A stretch of 64,000 nucleotides of DNA from Nitrosomonadaceae bacterium (GTDB taxonomy: Bacteria; Pseudomonadota; Gammaproteobacteria; Burkholderiales; Nitrosomonadaceae), in the NCBI GenBank assembly GCA_002721545.1, contig PBKR01000028.1:1-64000 (forward strand). The letters run 5' to 3'. The position numbers and the translations under genes are program-made. Shown here one piece after another: positions 1 through 8,936 of this stretch (the first letter of the stretch is position 1; each line of letters starts with the position of its first letter). The notes under the pieces were generated by a model. That model saw nothing but the letters and a program-made list of their open reading frames with translations. It had not been told where the DNA came from and searched no databases.

Positions 1-45
1 TGGCACATGATGCTCGTATGAATCTGAAAACTGAAATTTATATTC

Positions 46-465
46 TTAATTTTTAAAGCATAAACTTTTATTGGGTAATACAGTGCAAGCATAACGCATT
101 TGTTGAATACCACCTTCTCGATTAAATGTATATTCGGCTCGTAGAGCTTTATATTGGTTTTTAGTAAAAGATAATGAATTGGGGATGTAGCGTTCTTCAT
201 TCCAAAATCTTATCCTACAGAATTCACTCTCATTTCTGCAAATTTTAATACGTGCCGCTCCATATACAGCTATATCAGTATCTCGATTTAGATCTACTAA
301 TACCATATGAACATATTTTCCTGTTTTTCCCAATTCAACAGATCGGACCACGCGCCAACCTTCTCCACTGTGTAATTTTTGTGCAGATTGTATTGCTGGC
401 TCAGCGATAATTATATTTGAAAATAACAAGAGAAATATAATAAATATAATTTTATTAAACATCAT
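46..465 (-). CDS. Small exported protein of unknown function (139 aa)
   Basis: I do not recognise this family. Residues 5-21 are a continuous hydrophobic run after a single lysine and end at IIIAEP, which reads as a Sec signal peptide, so the mature chain of about 118 residues should be periplasmic. Four cysteines lie in two groups (C76/C83 and C127/C136), which would suit two disulfide bonds in the periplasm. No membrane segment follows the signal and no known motif is visible. It stands alone, with tRNA-Ser upstream on the same strand, so there is no operon context. The 45 bases before its stop codon at the window edge show nothing I can call. That it is a real gene rests on the signal peptide and a clean reading frame. 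Confidence 0.65.
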   Translation of the reverse strand: MMFNKIIFIIFLLLFSNIIIAEPAIQSAQKLHSGEGWRVVRSVELGKTGKYVHMVLVDLNRDTDIAVYGAARIKICRNESEFCRIRFWNEERYIPNSLSFTKNQYKALRAEYTFNREGGIQQMRYACTVLPNKSLCFKN

Positions 466-699
466 TTATGCAAATTTATTAAAAAATAAATAGTATTATA
501 AGTTACCATGCAAGTTTCGTAAAAATGGATCATAGGCCAATTATTAATACCCTAAGAATATTTTATACTTTATAAGGAGGGTAGTGTAGAAATTAATATA
601 TTATTTATTCTAGCTTAATTGTTCATACAAAGCTGATGATAAGATTCATTAATTAGTAGTCATATAAAATTATTAATTAAAAATTATCTTTATACATTG

Positions 700-792
700 T
701 GGCGGAGAAGGTGGGATTCGAACCCACGTGCCAGGTTTCCCTAGCCATCTGATTTCGAGTCAGCGCCGTTATGACCACTTCGGTACCCCTCC
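700..792 (-). tRNA. tRNA-Ser (anticodon CGA)
   Basis: Read on the minus strand this is a 93-nt class II tRNA. It has a 5' acceptor GGAGGGG pairing with CTTCTCC through two G-U pairs, discriminator G and an encoded CCA end. The anticodon stem-loop contains the loop CTCGAAA, which gives anticodon CGA, with U33 present. A long variable arm (GATGGCTAGGGAAACCTGGC region) is typical of serine tRNAs, and the T arm carries GGTTCGAATCC. It would read UCG serine codons. Confidence 0.96.
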
Positions 793-884
793 ATACATAC
801 CAGAATAAATTTTATATTAGTTAGTTTCTGCAGGGCCTACGATATAAAACAATAGAATAACTGAATATCTTAAATATTTCACTA

Positions 885-2294
885 ATGCGTACTTTCTGTT
901 CATGCCTTTCATTTATAGCCTTGATTCTCTTAATATCAGCCTGTGATGTTTTTGAGTTCTCTGTTCCATCATTAGATAATAGTATTAGTGGGCCTATCCC
1001 ACTAATTGATAAGAGCCATGAGTTAGTAGTTATTATTAAGAATGATCGTTATAAATATAAGAAAAGTTATGATGGTGAATATATGGGGTTTGAGCGTGAT
1101 GTTGCCACAGAATTTGCTAAAGAATTAGGTAAAAAAATTAGATTTGTTATGGCACGAAGCTCCTCTGAATCATTATTACTTTTAGAGAACAATCAAGCTC
1201 ATCTAGCTACTGGTATTAATGTGAGTACCAGTAACAAGCTGCAAATTCGTTTTGGTCCAGTCTATCAGCATACATACCAACAAGTTGCATACAATACTAA
1301 TTATTTAGAGCATAAGAATTTTTATGAAATGATTGGGAAAAATATTGTAATTGAAAAAGAAGGGATGTATGGCGAAATATTAAACAATACTCGATTAAAA
1401 TTTCCACAATTAAATTGGGTTGAAAGAGATGAATCAATAGAAGATTTGTTATCAAAGGTAGCGGCAGGAAAGATTGACTATGTATTGTCCGATTCAACCC
1501 AAATAAATATTGCTAGAAATTTTTATGCTAATTTAGGTGTAGCAATGACTATTAAAAATAAAATTGGTAAGGCATGGGCTTTTTCTTCTCTTGCAGAATT
1601 AGAATTACAAGAGAAAGCGCAGAAATTTTTCAAGAGAATTAAAAAAGATGGAACGTTAAATCGTTTAATCGATAAATATTATGGTCATATTAAGCGGTTG
1701 GGGCAAGAGAATGTAAGTAAATTTCTAGAAAAAAGGAAAGTTTCCCTACCAAGTTTGCGTAAATATTTCTATCAAGCTGAGGAGATTACAAAAATTGATT
1801 GGAGGCTAATTGCTGCTTTATCGTATCAGGAATCTCATTGGGACAGAAAGGCAACTTCGTTTACAAATGTAAGAGGCATCATGATGCTGACACAAGAAAC
1901 TGCCGAACGGATGAAAGTTAAAGATCGCCTTAATGCACAACAAAATATAATTGCTGGTGCACGTTATTTATTAATTCTAAAAAATACGCTACCGGCACGT
2001 ATTATGGAACCTGATCGTACTTGGATTGCCTTAGCTTCATATAATCAGGGCTATGGGCATATTGAAGATGCGCGGATTTTAGCACAACGCTTGGGATTGA
2101 GTCCCGATATATGGATAGATTTAAAAAAATCGTTACCGTTATTAAGTAAAAAGAAGCATTTTAGGAGATTAAAGTATGGTTATGCGAGAGGAGGTGAGGC
2201 TGTATATCTTACAGAGTCTGTCCGAGCTTATTATGACATTTTGATGGAATATGAATCTCCTTATAAAAATACCCCTTATCATAAAGAAAATTGA
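885..2294 (+). CDS. mltF: Membrane-bound lytic murein transglycosylase F
   Basis: It cleaves peptidoglycan glycan strands, leaving 1,6-anhydro-MurNAc ends, at the periplasmic face of the outer membrane. The 469-residue chain starts with a signal sequence whose lipobox LISAC puts the lipidated cysteine at residue 20. Residues ~45-270 form a solute-binding (SBP_bac_3-like) domain, and ~295-440 form the SLT catalytic domain. The catalytic glutamate is in ALSYQESHW (about E316), followed by the RGIMMLT and ASYNQGYGH signatures. Length and domain order match MltF. It faces yajQ convergently. Its anhydro-muropeptide products would feed the AmgK/MurU salvage route encoded further along. Confidence 0.93.
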   Translation: MRTFCSCLSFIALILLISACDVFEFSVPSLDNSISGPIPLIDKSHELVVIIKNDRYKYKKSYDGEYMGFERDVATEFAKELGKKIRFVMARSSSESLLLLENNQAHLATGINVSTSNKLQIRFGPVYQHTYQQVAYNTNYLEHKNFYEMIGKNIVIEKEGMYGEILNNTRLKFPQLNWVERDESIEDLLSKVAAGKIDYVLSDSTQINIARNFYANLGVAMTIKNKIGKAWAFSSLAELELQEKAQKFFKRIKKDGTLNRLIDKYYGHIKRLGQENVSKFLEKRKVSLPSLRKYFYQAEEITKIDWRLIAALSYQESHWDRKATSFTNVRGIMMLTQETAERMKVKDRLNAQQNIIAGARYLLILKNTLPARIMEPDRTWIALASYNQGYGHIEDARILAQRLGLSPDIWIDLKKSLPLLSKKKHFRRLKYGYARGGEAVYLTESVRAYYDILMEYESPYKNTPYHKEN

Positions 2295-2398
2295 TTTCGA
2301 CGTAATTAAAAGATGGCTTGTTTTCTAGAACCAGCTAGTTTTATAGTTGTTAAGTATTTTTAAAAATTGCTATTAATGAGCAGATATACTAAAGAAAA

Positions 2399-2884
2399 TT
2401 AATCTCTAAAATTTTGAAATTGAATGGGAAATTCCGTAATAGATTTTTTAAGAAGTGCTATCGCCTCTTGTAGCACATCTCTTTTTTTACCCGAAACACG
2501 TATAGTTTCTCCTTGGATATTAGCTTGGGCCTTAAGTTTACTATCTTTTATATTTTTTACAATTTTCTTTGCAAGGTCCATGTCCACTCCAGTTTTTACT
2601 ATGACCACCTGCTTCATTTTACTGCCTGTGGTCTTTTCTGCTTCGTTTTTATTCATGCAGCGAACATCTACACCACGTTTGGTAGCTTTATTCATTAGAA
2701 CATCTAGTATTTGGCCAATTTTAAATAAGTCATCTGCATAAATAGTAAGCTTGTAATCTTCTTGATCGATTCGTGCATCAGACCCCTTAAAATCAAAACG
2801 AGTACCTATTTCTTTATTTACCTGGTCTACTGCATTTTTTAGCTCTTGCTTATCTACTTCTGAAACTATATCAAATGAAGGCAT
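2399..2884 (-). CDS. yajQ: YajQ-family nucleotide-binding protein
   Basis: This 161-residue protein begins [11 protein letters not shown] and contains [10 protein letters not shown] and the [14 protein letters not shown] segment typical of the YajQ (DUF520) family, which has two ferredoxin-like folds. Family members bind nucleotides, and in Xanthomonas a homologue is a cyclic-di-GMP-responsive transcription co-regulator. Whether this one binds c-di-GMP cannot be read from sequence. It is cytosolic, lies downstream of argG on the same strand with a 95-nt gap, and has the usual family length. Confidence 0.93.
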   Translation of the reverse strand: MPSFDIVSEVDKQELKNAVDQVNKEIGTRFDFKGSDARIDQEDYKLTIYADDLFKIGQILDVLMNKATKRGVDVRCMNKNEAEKTTGSKMKQVVIVKTGVDMDLAKKIVKNIKDSKLKAQANIQGETIRVSGKKRDVLQEAIALLKKSITEFPIQFQNFRD

Positions 2885-2979
2885 CTTGCTTTCCTTGTGA
2901 GATCAAATAGCTAAAAAGTTAATGAGTTATTAGCTATATTAAATTTAATTGTAGTTATCGCAAGTGAGAATCCTTAAAA

Positions 2980-4206
2980 TTAACTTTTCTCTTCTAACTT
3001 TGATGCTATTCGCATTCGCATAGCATTCAATCTAATAAATCCATCAGCATCCGATTGATTATAAGCGCCTTGATCTTCTTCAAAAGTTGCAATATTAGAA
3101 TCAAATAATGAATTTGTTTTAGAGTCTCTTCCAACTACTATGATATTACCTTTATATAGCTTTACTCTAACCCAACCATTTACGTGTGTCTGAGATGAGT
3201 CAATCATGGTTTGTAGTAATTTTCGTTCTGGACTCCACCAATAACCATTGTAAATTAATGTTGCATAACGAGGCATTAATTCATCTTTTAGGTGTGCAAC
3301 TTCTCTATCTAAAGTGATAGATTCCAATGCACGGTGTGCTCGTAACATAATTGATCCGCCAGGTGTTTCATAGCAGCCTCTTGATTTCATCCCTACATAG
3401 CGATTTTCTACTAAGTCCAGTCTCCCAATGCCATGTTTGCCTCCTATCATATTAAGCTTAGTCAATATTTCTGCTGGCGAGTATTTTTCCCCATTCAATG
3501 CAATAATGTCGCCTCGGTTAAATTCAATATCAATATATTCTGCTTCGTTAGGGGCATTCTCAGGTGATACACTCCAGCGCCACATGGCCTCATCTGGCTC
3601 GATAGAAGGGTCTTCTAGTATGCGGCCCTCATAGGATATATGTAATAGATTTGCATCCATGCTATATGGAGAGCCATTTTTCTTTTTCATTTCAATTGGG
3701 ATGTTATTTTCTTTTGCATATTGTAAAAGTTTCTCACGTGATGTGAGATCCCATTCGCGCCATGGTGCTATTACATGTATGTCAGGTTGTAGAGCATAAT
3801 AGCCAAGTTCAAAACGAACCTGATCGTTACCTTTTCCAGTTGATCCATGAGAGACCGCATCAGATTTTGTTAACTTAGCAATTTCTATTTGTCTTTTTGC
3901 TATTAATGGTCTTGCGATACTGGTGCCAAGTAAATATTCTCCCTCATAAATTGTATTAGCTCTAAACATTGGGAAAACAAAATCACGTACAAATTCTTCA
4001 CGTAAATCCTCAATGAATATCTCTTTTATTCCTAGCTTCTCAGCTTTAGTGCGTGCAGGCTCTATTTCTTCACCCTGTCCAATATCTGCAGTAAAAGTAA
4101 CGATTTCACACTGGTAAGAATCCTGCAGCCACTTAAGAATTACTGATGTATCCAGCCCACCAGAGAAAGCTAGGACTACCTTATTAATTTTGTTCATATT
4201 CTTCAT
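2980..4206 (-). CDS. argG: Argininosuccinate synthase
   Basis: It joins citrulline and aspartate with ATP to form argininosuccinate, the seventh step of arginine synthesis, and acts in the cytosol as a tetramer. The 408-residue chain has the N-terminal PP-loop ATP-binding motif AFSGGLDTS (residues ~13-21), [15 protein letters not shown] in the middle and [13 protein letters not shown] later, all family hallmarks. The first ATG is preferred because AGG precedes it by six bases; a second ATG lies three codons in. It is the last of a minus-strand argD-argF-argG block with only 27 nt to argF, which suggests co-transcription. argH is not in the window. Confidence 0.97.
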   Translation of the reverse strand: MKNMNKINKVVLAFSGGLDTSVILKWLQDSYQCEIVTFTADIGQGEEIEPARTKAEKLGIKEIFIEDLREEFVRDFVFPMFRANTIYEGEYLLGTSIARPLIAKRQIEIAKLTKSDAVSHGSTGKGNDQVRFELGYYALQPDIHVIAPWREWDLTSREKLLQYAKENNIPIEMKKKNGSPYSMDANLLHISYEGRILEDPSIEPDEAMWRWSVSPENAPNEAEYIDIEFNRGDIIALNGEKYSPAEILTKLNMIGGKHGIGRLDLVENRYVGMKSRGCYETPGGSIMLRAHRALESITLDREVAHLKDELMPRYATLIYNGYWWSPERKLLQTMIDSSQTHVNGWVRVKLYKGNIIVVGRDSKTNSLFDSNIATFEEDQGAYNQSDADGFIRLNAMRMRIASKLEEKS

Positions 4207-4233
4207 GTTTAACCTACAAGCATTAATTTATTT

Positions 4234-5166
4234 TTATATAGAAGATTCTGGATTTATTTCTCCTAGTAGCATATATTCCATCAGAGCTTTTTGTGTATGT
4301 AGCCTATTTTCTGCTTCATCCCAAACAACGGATTGAGGTCCTTCAATAACTTCTGAAGATACTTCTTCACCTCTATGAGCAGGAAGGCAATGCATAAAGA
4401 GAGCTTCTTTTTTTGCATACGACATCATTCTTTTATCCACAAGAAAATTAGCAAAGTCTTTTTTTCTTCTTTCAGTTTCAGCTTCAAATCCCATGCTTGT
4501 CCAGACGTCAGTTGTTACAAGATCAACATTTTTTATTGCATCATTCGGGTCTGAAAATTCTTCATAATGATTTGTACCATTAAGTCCTGCCAGCTCAGGT
4601 TTTATCTCATAACCTGGAGGGGTAGAAACATGCACATTGAAATTAAGAATTTCTGCTGCTTGGAGCCACGTGTTGCATACATTATTTGAATCTCCTATCC
4701 AGGCTACTGTTTTGCCAGAAATACTACCACGTTGCTCGATGAAGGTAAAAATGTCACCAACTATTTGGCAGGGATGATACTCATCTGTGAGGCCGTTAAT
4801 TACAGGCACTCTTGAGTGTGCTGTAAACCTCTTAATTATTTCATGTTCATGAGTGCGGATCATTACTATATCAACCATACGAGAGATTACTCGTGCAGCA
4901 TCTTCTACTGATTCTCCTCGTCCGAGCTGTGTATCTTTTGTTGAAAGATAGATTGCATCTCCACCCATTTGGTGCATGCCAGCCTCAAATGATAGTCTTG
5001 TGCGTGTTGAACTTTTATCAAAGATCATTGCAAGAGTGCGATCTTTTAATGGCCAATAACGCTGGTATTGTTTAAATTTTTTTTTAATCCAATGGGTACG
5101 CTCGAATAGGTAATCAAACTCGTCACGGGATAAATCATTGAATTGTAGAAAATGTTTAAGTTGCAT
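4234..5166 (-). CDS. argF: Ornithine carbamoyltransferase
   Basis: It transfers the carbamoyl group to ornithine, producing citrulline for ArgG. The 310-residue protein carries the carbamoyl-phosphate motif SSTRTRLSFE (residues ~52-61), HPCQIVGDIFT, the ornithine-side DVWTSMG and the HCLPAHRGEEV loop with its reactive cysteine, all intact. Length matches the anabolic bacterial enzyme. It sits between argD (55 nt upstream) and argG (27 nt downstream) on the minus strand, so the three steps are probably made from one message. The carbamoyl-phosphate synthase genes are elsewhere. Confidence 0.97.
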   Translation of the reverse strand: MQLKHFLQFNDLSRDEFDYLFERTHWIKKKFKQYQRYWPLKDRTLAMIFDKSSTRTRLSFEAGMHQMGGDAIYLSTKDTQLGRGESVEDAARVISRMVDIVMIRTHEHEIIKRFTAHSRVPVINGLTDEYHPCQIVGDIFTFIEQRGSISGKTVAWIGDSNNVCNTWLQAAEILNFNVHVSTPPGYEIKPELAGLNGTNHYEEFSDPNDAIKNVDLVTTDVWTSMGFEAETERRKKDFANFLVDKRMMSYAKKEALFMHCLPAHRGEEVSSEVIEGPQSVVWDEAENRLHTQKALMEYMLLGEINPESSI

Positions 5167-5221
5167 GATATTTTTAAGTTATTAATAATTGGTTATTTCA
5201 TCTTTCATGTCTTGTAATGCT

Positions 5222-6385
5222 TTAAAATTTTTCTATTAAAGTAGATACGATATCCACTATTTTTTTGGCTTCATTCTTGGTTATTATTAGTGGTGGTAAT
5301 AGACGCACTACTTTGTCTGAAGTAACATTTAGCAGCAGGCCATGTTTTAGAGCATCTTTTACAAGTGTACCGCAGGGTTCTGTAAGTTCTATACCAATCA
5401 TTAACCCCTGTCCACGTATTTGAGCAACATGGCTTATTCCATTTAATCGATCTTGGAAGCTTTTCCGTATAAAGTTACCTTGTTTTAATGCATTTGATAT
5501 TAAATCTTCTTCTTCAATAATATCTAAAGTGGTGATTGCTGCAGCACAAGCTAGCGGGTTGCCACCAAAAGTAGATGCATGATTCCCTGGTTTGAATACT
5601 TTTCCAGCAGTGTTACCTGCAACACATGCGCCAATCGGGATACCTGAGCCAAGACCTTTGGCTAGAGTGATTACATCTGGGATTATTTCGCTACTTTGGA
5701 AAGAAAATAATTTTCCGTTTCTACCAATGCCACATTGCACCTCATCTAGCATGAGTAGCCAGTTATTTTTATCGCATAATTTGCGTAGTCCTTTTAAATA
5801 ATCTGCTTGTGGGACATTGACACCACCTTCTCCTTGATATGGCTCAACTAGGACGGCTACTATATTTTTATTATGAATTGATACTTGGTTTATTGCTTCA
5901 AGATCATTAAACGGTACACGAGAGAAGCCTGTTAGTAGGGGTTCAAATCCAGCCTGAACCTTGCGACTTCCACTTGCCGTCAGGGTGGCCATAGTACGAC
6001 CATGAAATGAGTTCTCCATTACTATTATAGTAGGCAAGTCAATTCCTTTGTTGTGGCCGTATAATCGAGCTAATTTAATAGCAGTCTCATTTGCTTCTGC
6101 GCCAGAATTACAAAAAAATGATTTATTTAATCCAGATAAAGAAGCTAATTTCTTAGCTAATTTTTCTTGCTTATCTATATGATATAAATTTGAGGTATGA
6201 ATTAATGTTCCAGCTTGCTCTGAGATTGTTTTTACTAGTTTAGGGTGACAATGACCTATGCTACATACAGCGATACCTGCAAGGGCATCAAGGTATTTAT
6301 TTCCTTTATCATCCCATAGCCATACCCCCTCTCCTTTTATAAAGGTAATTGGCAATGGGGAATAGGTGTTCATCAAGTTTTTCAT
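5222..6385 (-). CDS. argD: Acetylornithine aminotransferase
   Basis: This PLP enzyme converts N-acetylglutamate semialdehyde to N-acetylornithine, and may double as succinyl-diaminopimelate aminotransferase in lysine synthesis, as in other bacteria. The 387-residue class III aminotransferase has NSGAEANETAIKLAR for cofactor phosphate binding, MLDEVQCGIGR with the ring-nitrogen aspartate, and the Schiff-base lysine in TLAKGLGSGIP. It heads the argD-argF-argG group. A GC-rich hairpin lies 30 nt upstream of its start in otherwise AT-rich DNA. Confidence 0.96.
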   Translation of the reverse strand: MKNLMNTYSPLPITFIKGEGVWLWDDKGNKYLDALAGIAVCSIGHCHPKLVKTISEQAGTLIHTSNLYHIDKQEKLAKKLASLSGLNKSFFCNSGAEANETAIKLARLYGHNKGIDLPTIIVMENSFHGRTMATLTASGSRKVQAGFEPLLTGFSRVPFNDLEAINQVSIHNKNIVAVLVEPYQGEGGVNVPQADYLKGLRKLCDKNNWLLMLDEVQCGIGRNGKLFSFQSSEIIPDVITLAKGLGSGIPIGACVAGNTAGKVFKPGNHASTFGGNPLACAAAITTLDIIEEEDLISNALKQGNFIRKSFQDRLNGISHVAQIRGQGLMIGIELTEPCGTLVKDALKHGLLLNVTSDKVVRLLPPLIITKNEAKKIVDIVSTLIEKF

Positions 6386-6414
6386 AGATATTAAGATTCT
6401 TAGTATTAGTATGT

Positions 6415-6440
6415 AATACGGCGACAGAAGCCGCCGTATT
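6415..6440 (-). promoter_or_regulatory. GC-rich hairpin upstream of argD
   Basis: A perfect 9-bp inverted repeat, AATACGGCG / CGCCGTATT, with an 8-base loop stands out in AT-rich spacer DNA between rpsT and argD. No T-run follows on either strand, so it is not a classical terminator. It could end the rpsT message in a Rho-dependent or processed way, or lie in the argD leader. The sequence does not decide between these. Confidence 0.4.
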
Positions 6441-6725
6441 GTATAAATTCAATTATATTGCTAATAAATATCATTACCTATTTGATTAAATTTTTCAATA
6501 TTTTTTCGATAGTACTGGTAAGAGATTAAAAATATAAAATTACTTAATATTAGATAGCTATGTTTATTTTTGGGTCAGTATAATTGACTTTATTTAGCTA
6601 GAAGCTATTGAGTAAAGCATAGTAACCTTATTTCTGTATAGTGGAGTGATATAAACGAGATGGGTTATAATAAATAGAATAGCTACAAAAAACTTTAATT
6701 AAACAGTTTTTTTATAAATTTAATT
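6441..6725. other. Gene-free spacer between argD hairpin and rpsT
   Basis: Together with the hairpin this forms a 340-nt gap between argD and rpsT. I see no reading frame with a start and ribosome binding site on either strand, no tRNA-like fold and no convincing promoter pair, only AT-rich sequence. Confidence 0.5.
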
Positions 6726-6989
6726 TTAGTTCATTGCTTTAATAGCTGCAGATAGGCGGCTTTTATGCCTAGCAGCCTTGTTTTTGTGAATTATTTTTTT
6801 ATCCGCAATTGAATCTACTGTGGCACAAGACACTCTGAATATAGCCTGAGCGGATTGTTTATCACCAGATTTAATAGCCTTAGTTACAAGTTTGATAGCA
6901 GTACGTAATTTGGCTCGTAGGCTATGGTTATGAATATTTTGTTTTATATTTTGTCTTGCTCGTTTTCTGGTTTGTGCGGTATTAGCCAT
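6726..6989 (-). CDS. rpsT: 30S ribosomal protein S20
   Basis: This small basic protein of the 30S subunit binds 16S rRNA. The 87-residue chain starts [14 protein letters not shown] and contains [11 protein letters not shown] and the C-terminal [20 protein letters not shown], all S20 signatures. I chose the ATG at 6989 rather than the frame-extending codon 15 nt upstream: GGAAA lies about nine bases before it and S20 proteins begin MANT/MANI. It is transcribed divergently from murJ, as in many betaproteobacteria. Confidence 0.97.
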   Translation of the reverse strand: MANTAQTRKRARQNIKQNIHNHSLRAKLRTAIKLVTKAIKSGDKQSAQAIFRVSCATVDSIADKKIIHKNKAARHKSRLSAAIKAMN

Positions 6990-7231
6990 TAGATAGATTT
7001 CCAATCCTGCATTTGAATATAATCTGATATTTTAAAACCATTTATGTAATATTACAAGAAGTTATAGGAACATTTCTATTTGCCTATAATGTCAGTGAAT
7101 AATGCTTTTGAAATTGATAATGTTTGAGCATTATTATTAAATGATTATCTACTCATAGGTATATTATATCTTTAGTAGGAATATCATAACTGATAGAAAG
7201 TAATTATGAAACCAAGCTTATATATGTTCTC

Positions 7232-8776
7232 ATGAATTTGTTTAAATCTTTTGCTGCAGTAAGTAGCATGACTCTAGTATCCCGTATTTTAGGATTCATA
7301 AGAGATATGTTAATTGCTCGAATTTTTGGTGCAGGTATGGCAACAGATGCTTTTTTTGTTGCATTTCGTGTTCCTAATCTTTTGCGACGCTTATTTGCGG
7401 AAGGTGCATTTTCATCAGCATTTGTTCCCATTCTTACAGAATACAAAAATACTCGCTCGCTTGATGAAACACAAGATTTAATCAATCATGTTACAACATT
7501 AATGGGGATTGTATTATTTATTGTGACACTTGTTGGTGTAGTTGCATCACCATACATAATCTATATAAGTGCTCCTGGGTTTTCAGATAATCCACAAAAA
7601 TTTTTATTAACAGTTGAGCTTTTAAAAATTACATTTCCTTATATATTATTTATTTCTTTAGTTTCTATTGCTGGAGGAATTCTTAATACATTTGGGAAGT
7701 TTTCTGTCCCTGCATTTACTCCTGCGCTTTTAAATTTATCTTTTATTGGCTGTGCATTGTGGCTTTCGCCGCTCCTTAATCCGCCTATATTAGCTTTAGC
7801 ATGGGCAGTATTTATTGGGGGAGTTTTGCAGCTTGCCTTTCAGCTGCCGTTTTTAATGCGGATGAGATTATTGCCATGCCCTCATTTTATTCCAAATGAT
7901 TCAGGGGCTTGGCGTGTTGTAAAGAAAATGGGGCCAGCAGTGTTTGGCGCATCTGCCGGCCAAATTAGTTTATTAATAAGTACTATTTTTGCCTCCTTTC
8001 TTATCACTGGTAGTGTTTCATGGTTATATTATGCTGACCGCCTGATGGAGTTTCCTGCTGGCTTGTTAGGTGTTGCATTAGGGACAGTATTGCTTCCATC
8101 TCTTTCCCGTCATCATACAAGTAATAATAAAATAGAATATTCTCAATTACTTGATTGGGGTTTAAGGTTTGCAGTGATTTTGTCTTTGCCTGCTGCAATG
8201 GCGCTAGCATTACTTGCAATCCCATTAATTACCACATTGTTTCACTATGGAGAGTTTTCTGCTAATGATGTTTTTATGACACGTGATGCGTTAGTTGCCT
8301 ATAGTGTAGGATTATTGAGTTTAATTTTGATTAAAGTATTGGCGCCAGCATTTTATGCGCGTCAAAATATTAAAACCCCAGTAAAAATTGCTGCTGCAAC
8401 AATTGTTATTACACAATTATTAAATTTTATTCTTATTGACCCACTCCAGCACGTTGGATTAGCGTTGTCAATCAGTTTGGGCGCATGTTTCAATGCAGGT
8501 TTTCTTTATTATAAATTAGTAAGCCACGAAATTTATCAACCACAAGCAGGGTGGTTGGTCTTTTTTGTTAAGGTATTAATATCATTATTTATGATGTCAG
8601 TAATGCTCTGGTTTACTATGGGAGAGACTACATTGTGGCTTGAGTATACGATAAAAGAGCGAATAATGAGATTAATAGGGGTTGTGGTATTGGGGGGTGC
8701 AAGCTATTTCTTATCTTTATGGATTTTAGGTATCCGCCTAAAAGATTTTTCTAAACGTAAAGTGGATGAAATTTAG
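7232..8776 (+). CDS. murJ: Lipid II flippase MurJ
   Basis: It moves lipid-linked peptidoglycan precursor across the inner membrane. The 514-residue protein starts MNLFKSFAAVSSMTLVSRILGF, has GMATDAFFVAFRVPNLLRRLFAEGAFSSAF split over the first two membrane helices (the conserved MviN region), and about 14 predicted membrane segments, as expected of the MOP superfamily. Its presence shows that a peptidoglycan wall is still built. The start has no obvious Shine-Dalgarno; a nine-codon ORF starting at 7206 ends with a TGA that overlaps this ATG. Confidence 0.96.
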   Translation: MNLFKSFAAVSSMTLVSRILGFIRDMLIARIFGAGMATDAFFVAFRVPNLLRRLFAEGAFSSAFVPILTEYKNTRSLDETQDLINHVTTLMGIVLFIVTLVGVVASPYIIYISAPGFSDNPQKFLLTVELLKITFPYILFISLVSIAGGILNTFGKFSVPAFTPALLNLSFIGCALWLSPLLNPPILALAWAVFIGGVLQLAFQLPFLMRMRLLPCPHFIPNDSGAWRVVKKMGPAVFGASAGQISLLISTIFASFLITGSVSWLYYADRLMEFPAGLLGVALGTVLLPSLSRHHTSNNKIEYSQLLDWGLRFAVILSLPAAMALALLAIPLITTLFHYGEFSANDVFMTRDALVAYSVGLLSLILIKVLAPAFYARQNIKTPVKIAAATIVITQLLNFILIDPLQHVGLALSISLGACFNAGFLYYKLVSHEIYQPQAGWLVFFVKVLISLFMMSVMLWFTMGETTLWLEYTIKERIMRLIGVVVLGGASYFLSLWILGIRLKDFSKRKVDEI

Positions 8777-8936
8777 TTAAATATTAATAATTTATAGAGA
8801 GTAATAAACTTATTTCTATGAAAAATTAAATAAATAAGGCTTCAAAAGAGATTTAAAATGTATTAGATTCCCATAAACACATTGAATCAGATATATATTT
8901 ATGGCAGACTCCATCAGTCTAATGAAAGGGAGCATT

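Noticed and set aside
4433-4441. A second exact DnaA-type box TTATCCACA
   Set aside because: It lies inside argF coding sequence. About one such 9-mer is expected by chance in a window of this composition, and this also weakens the box at 33752 as evidence for an origin.
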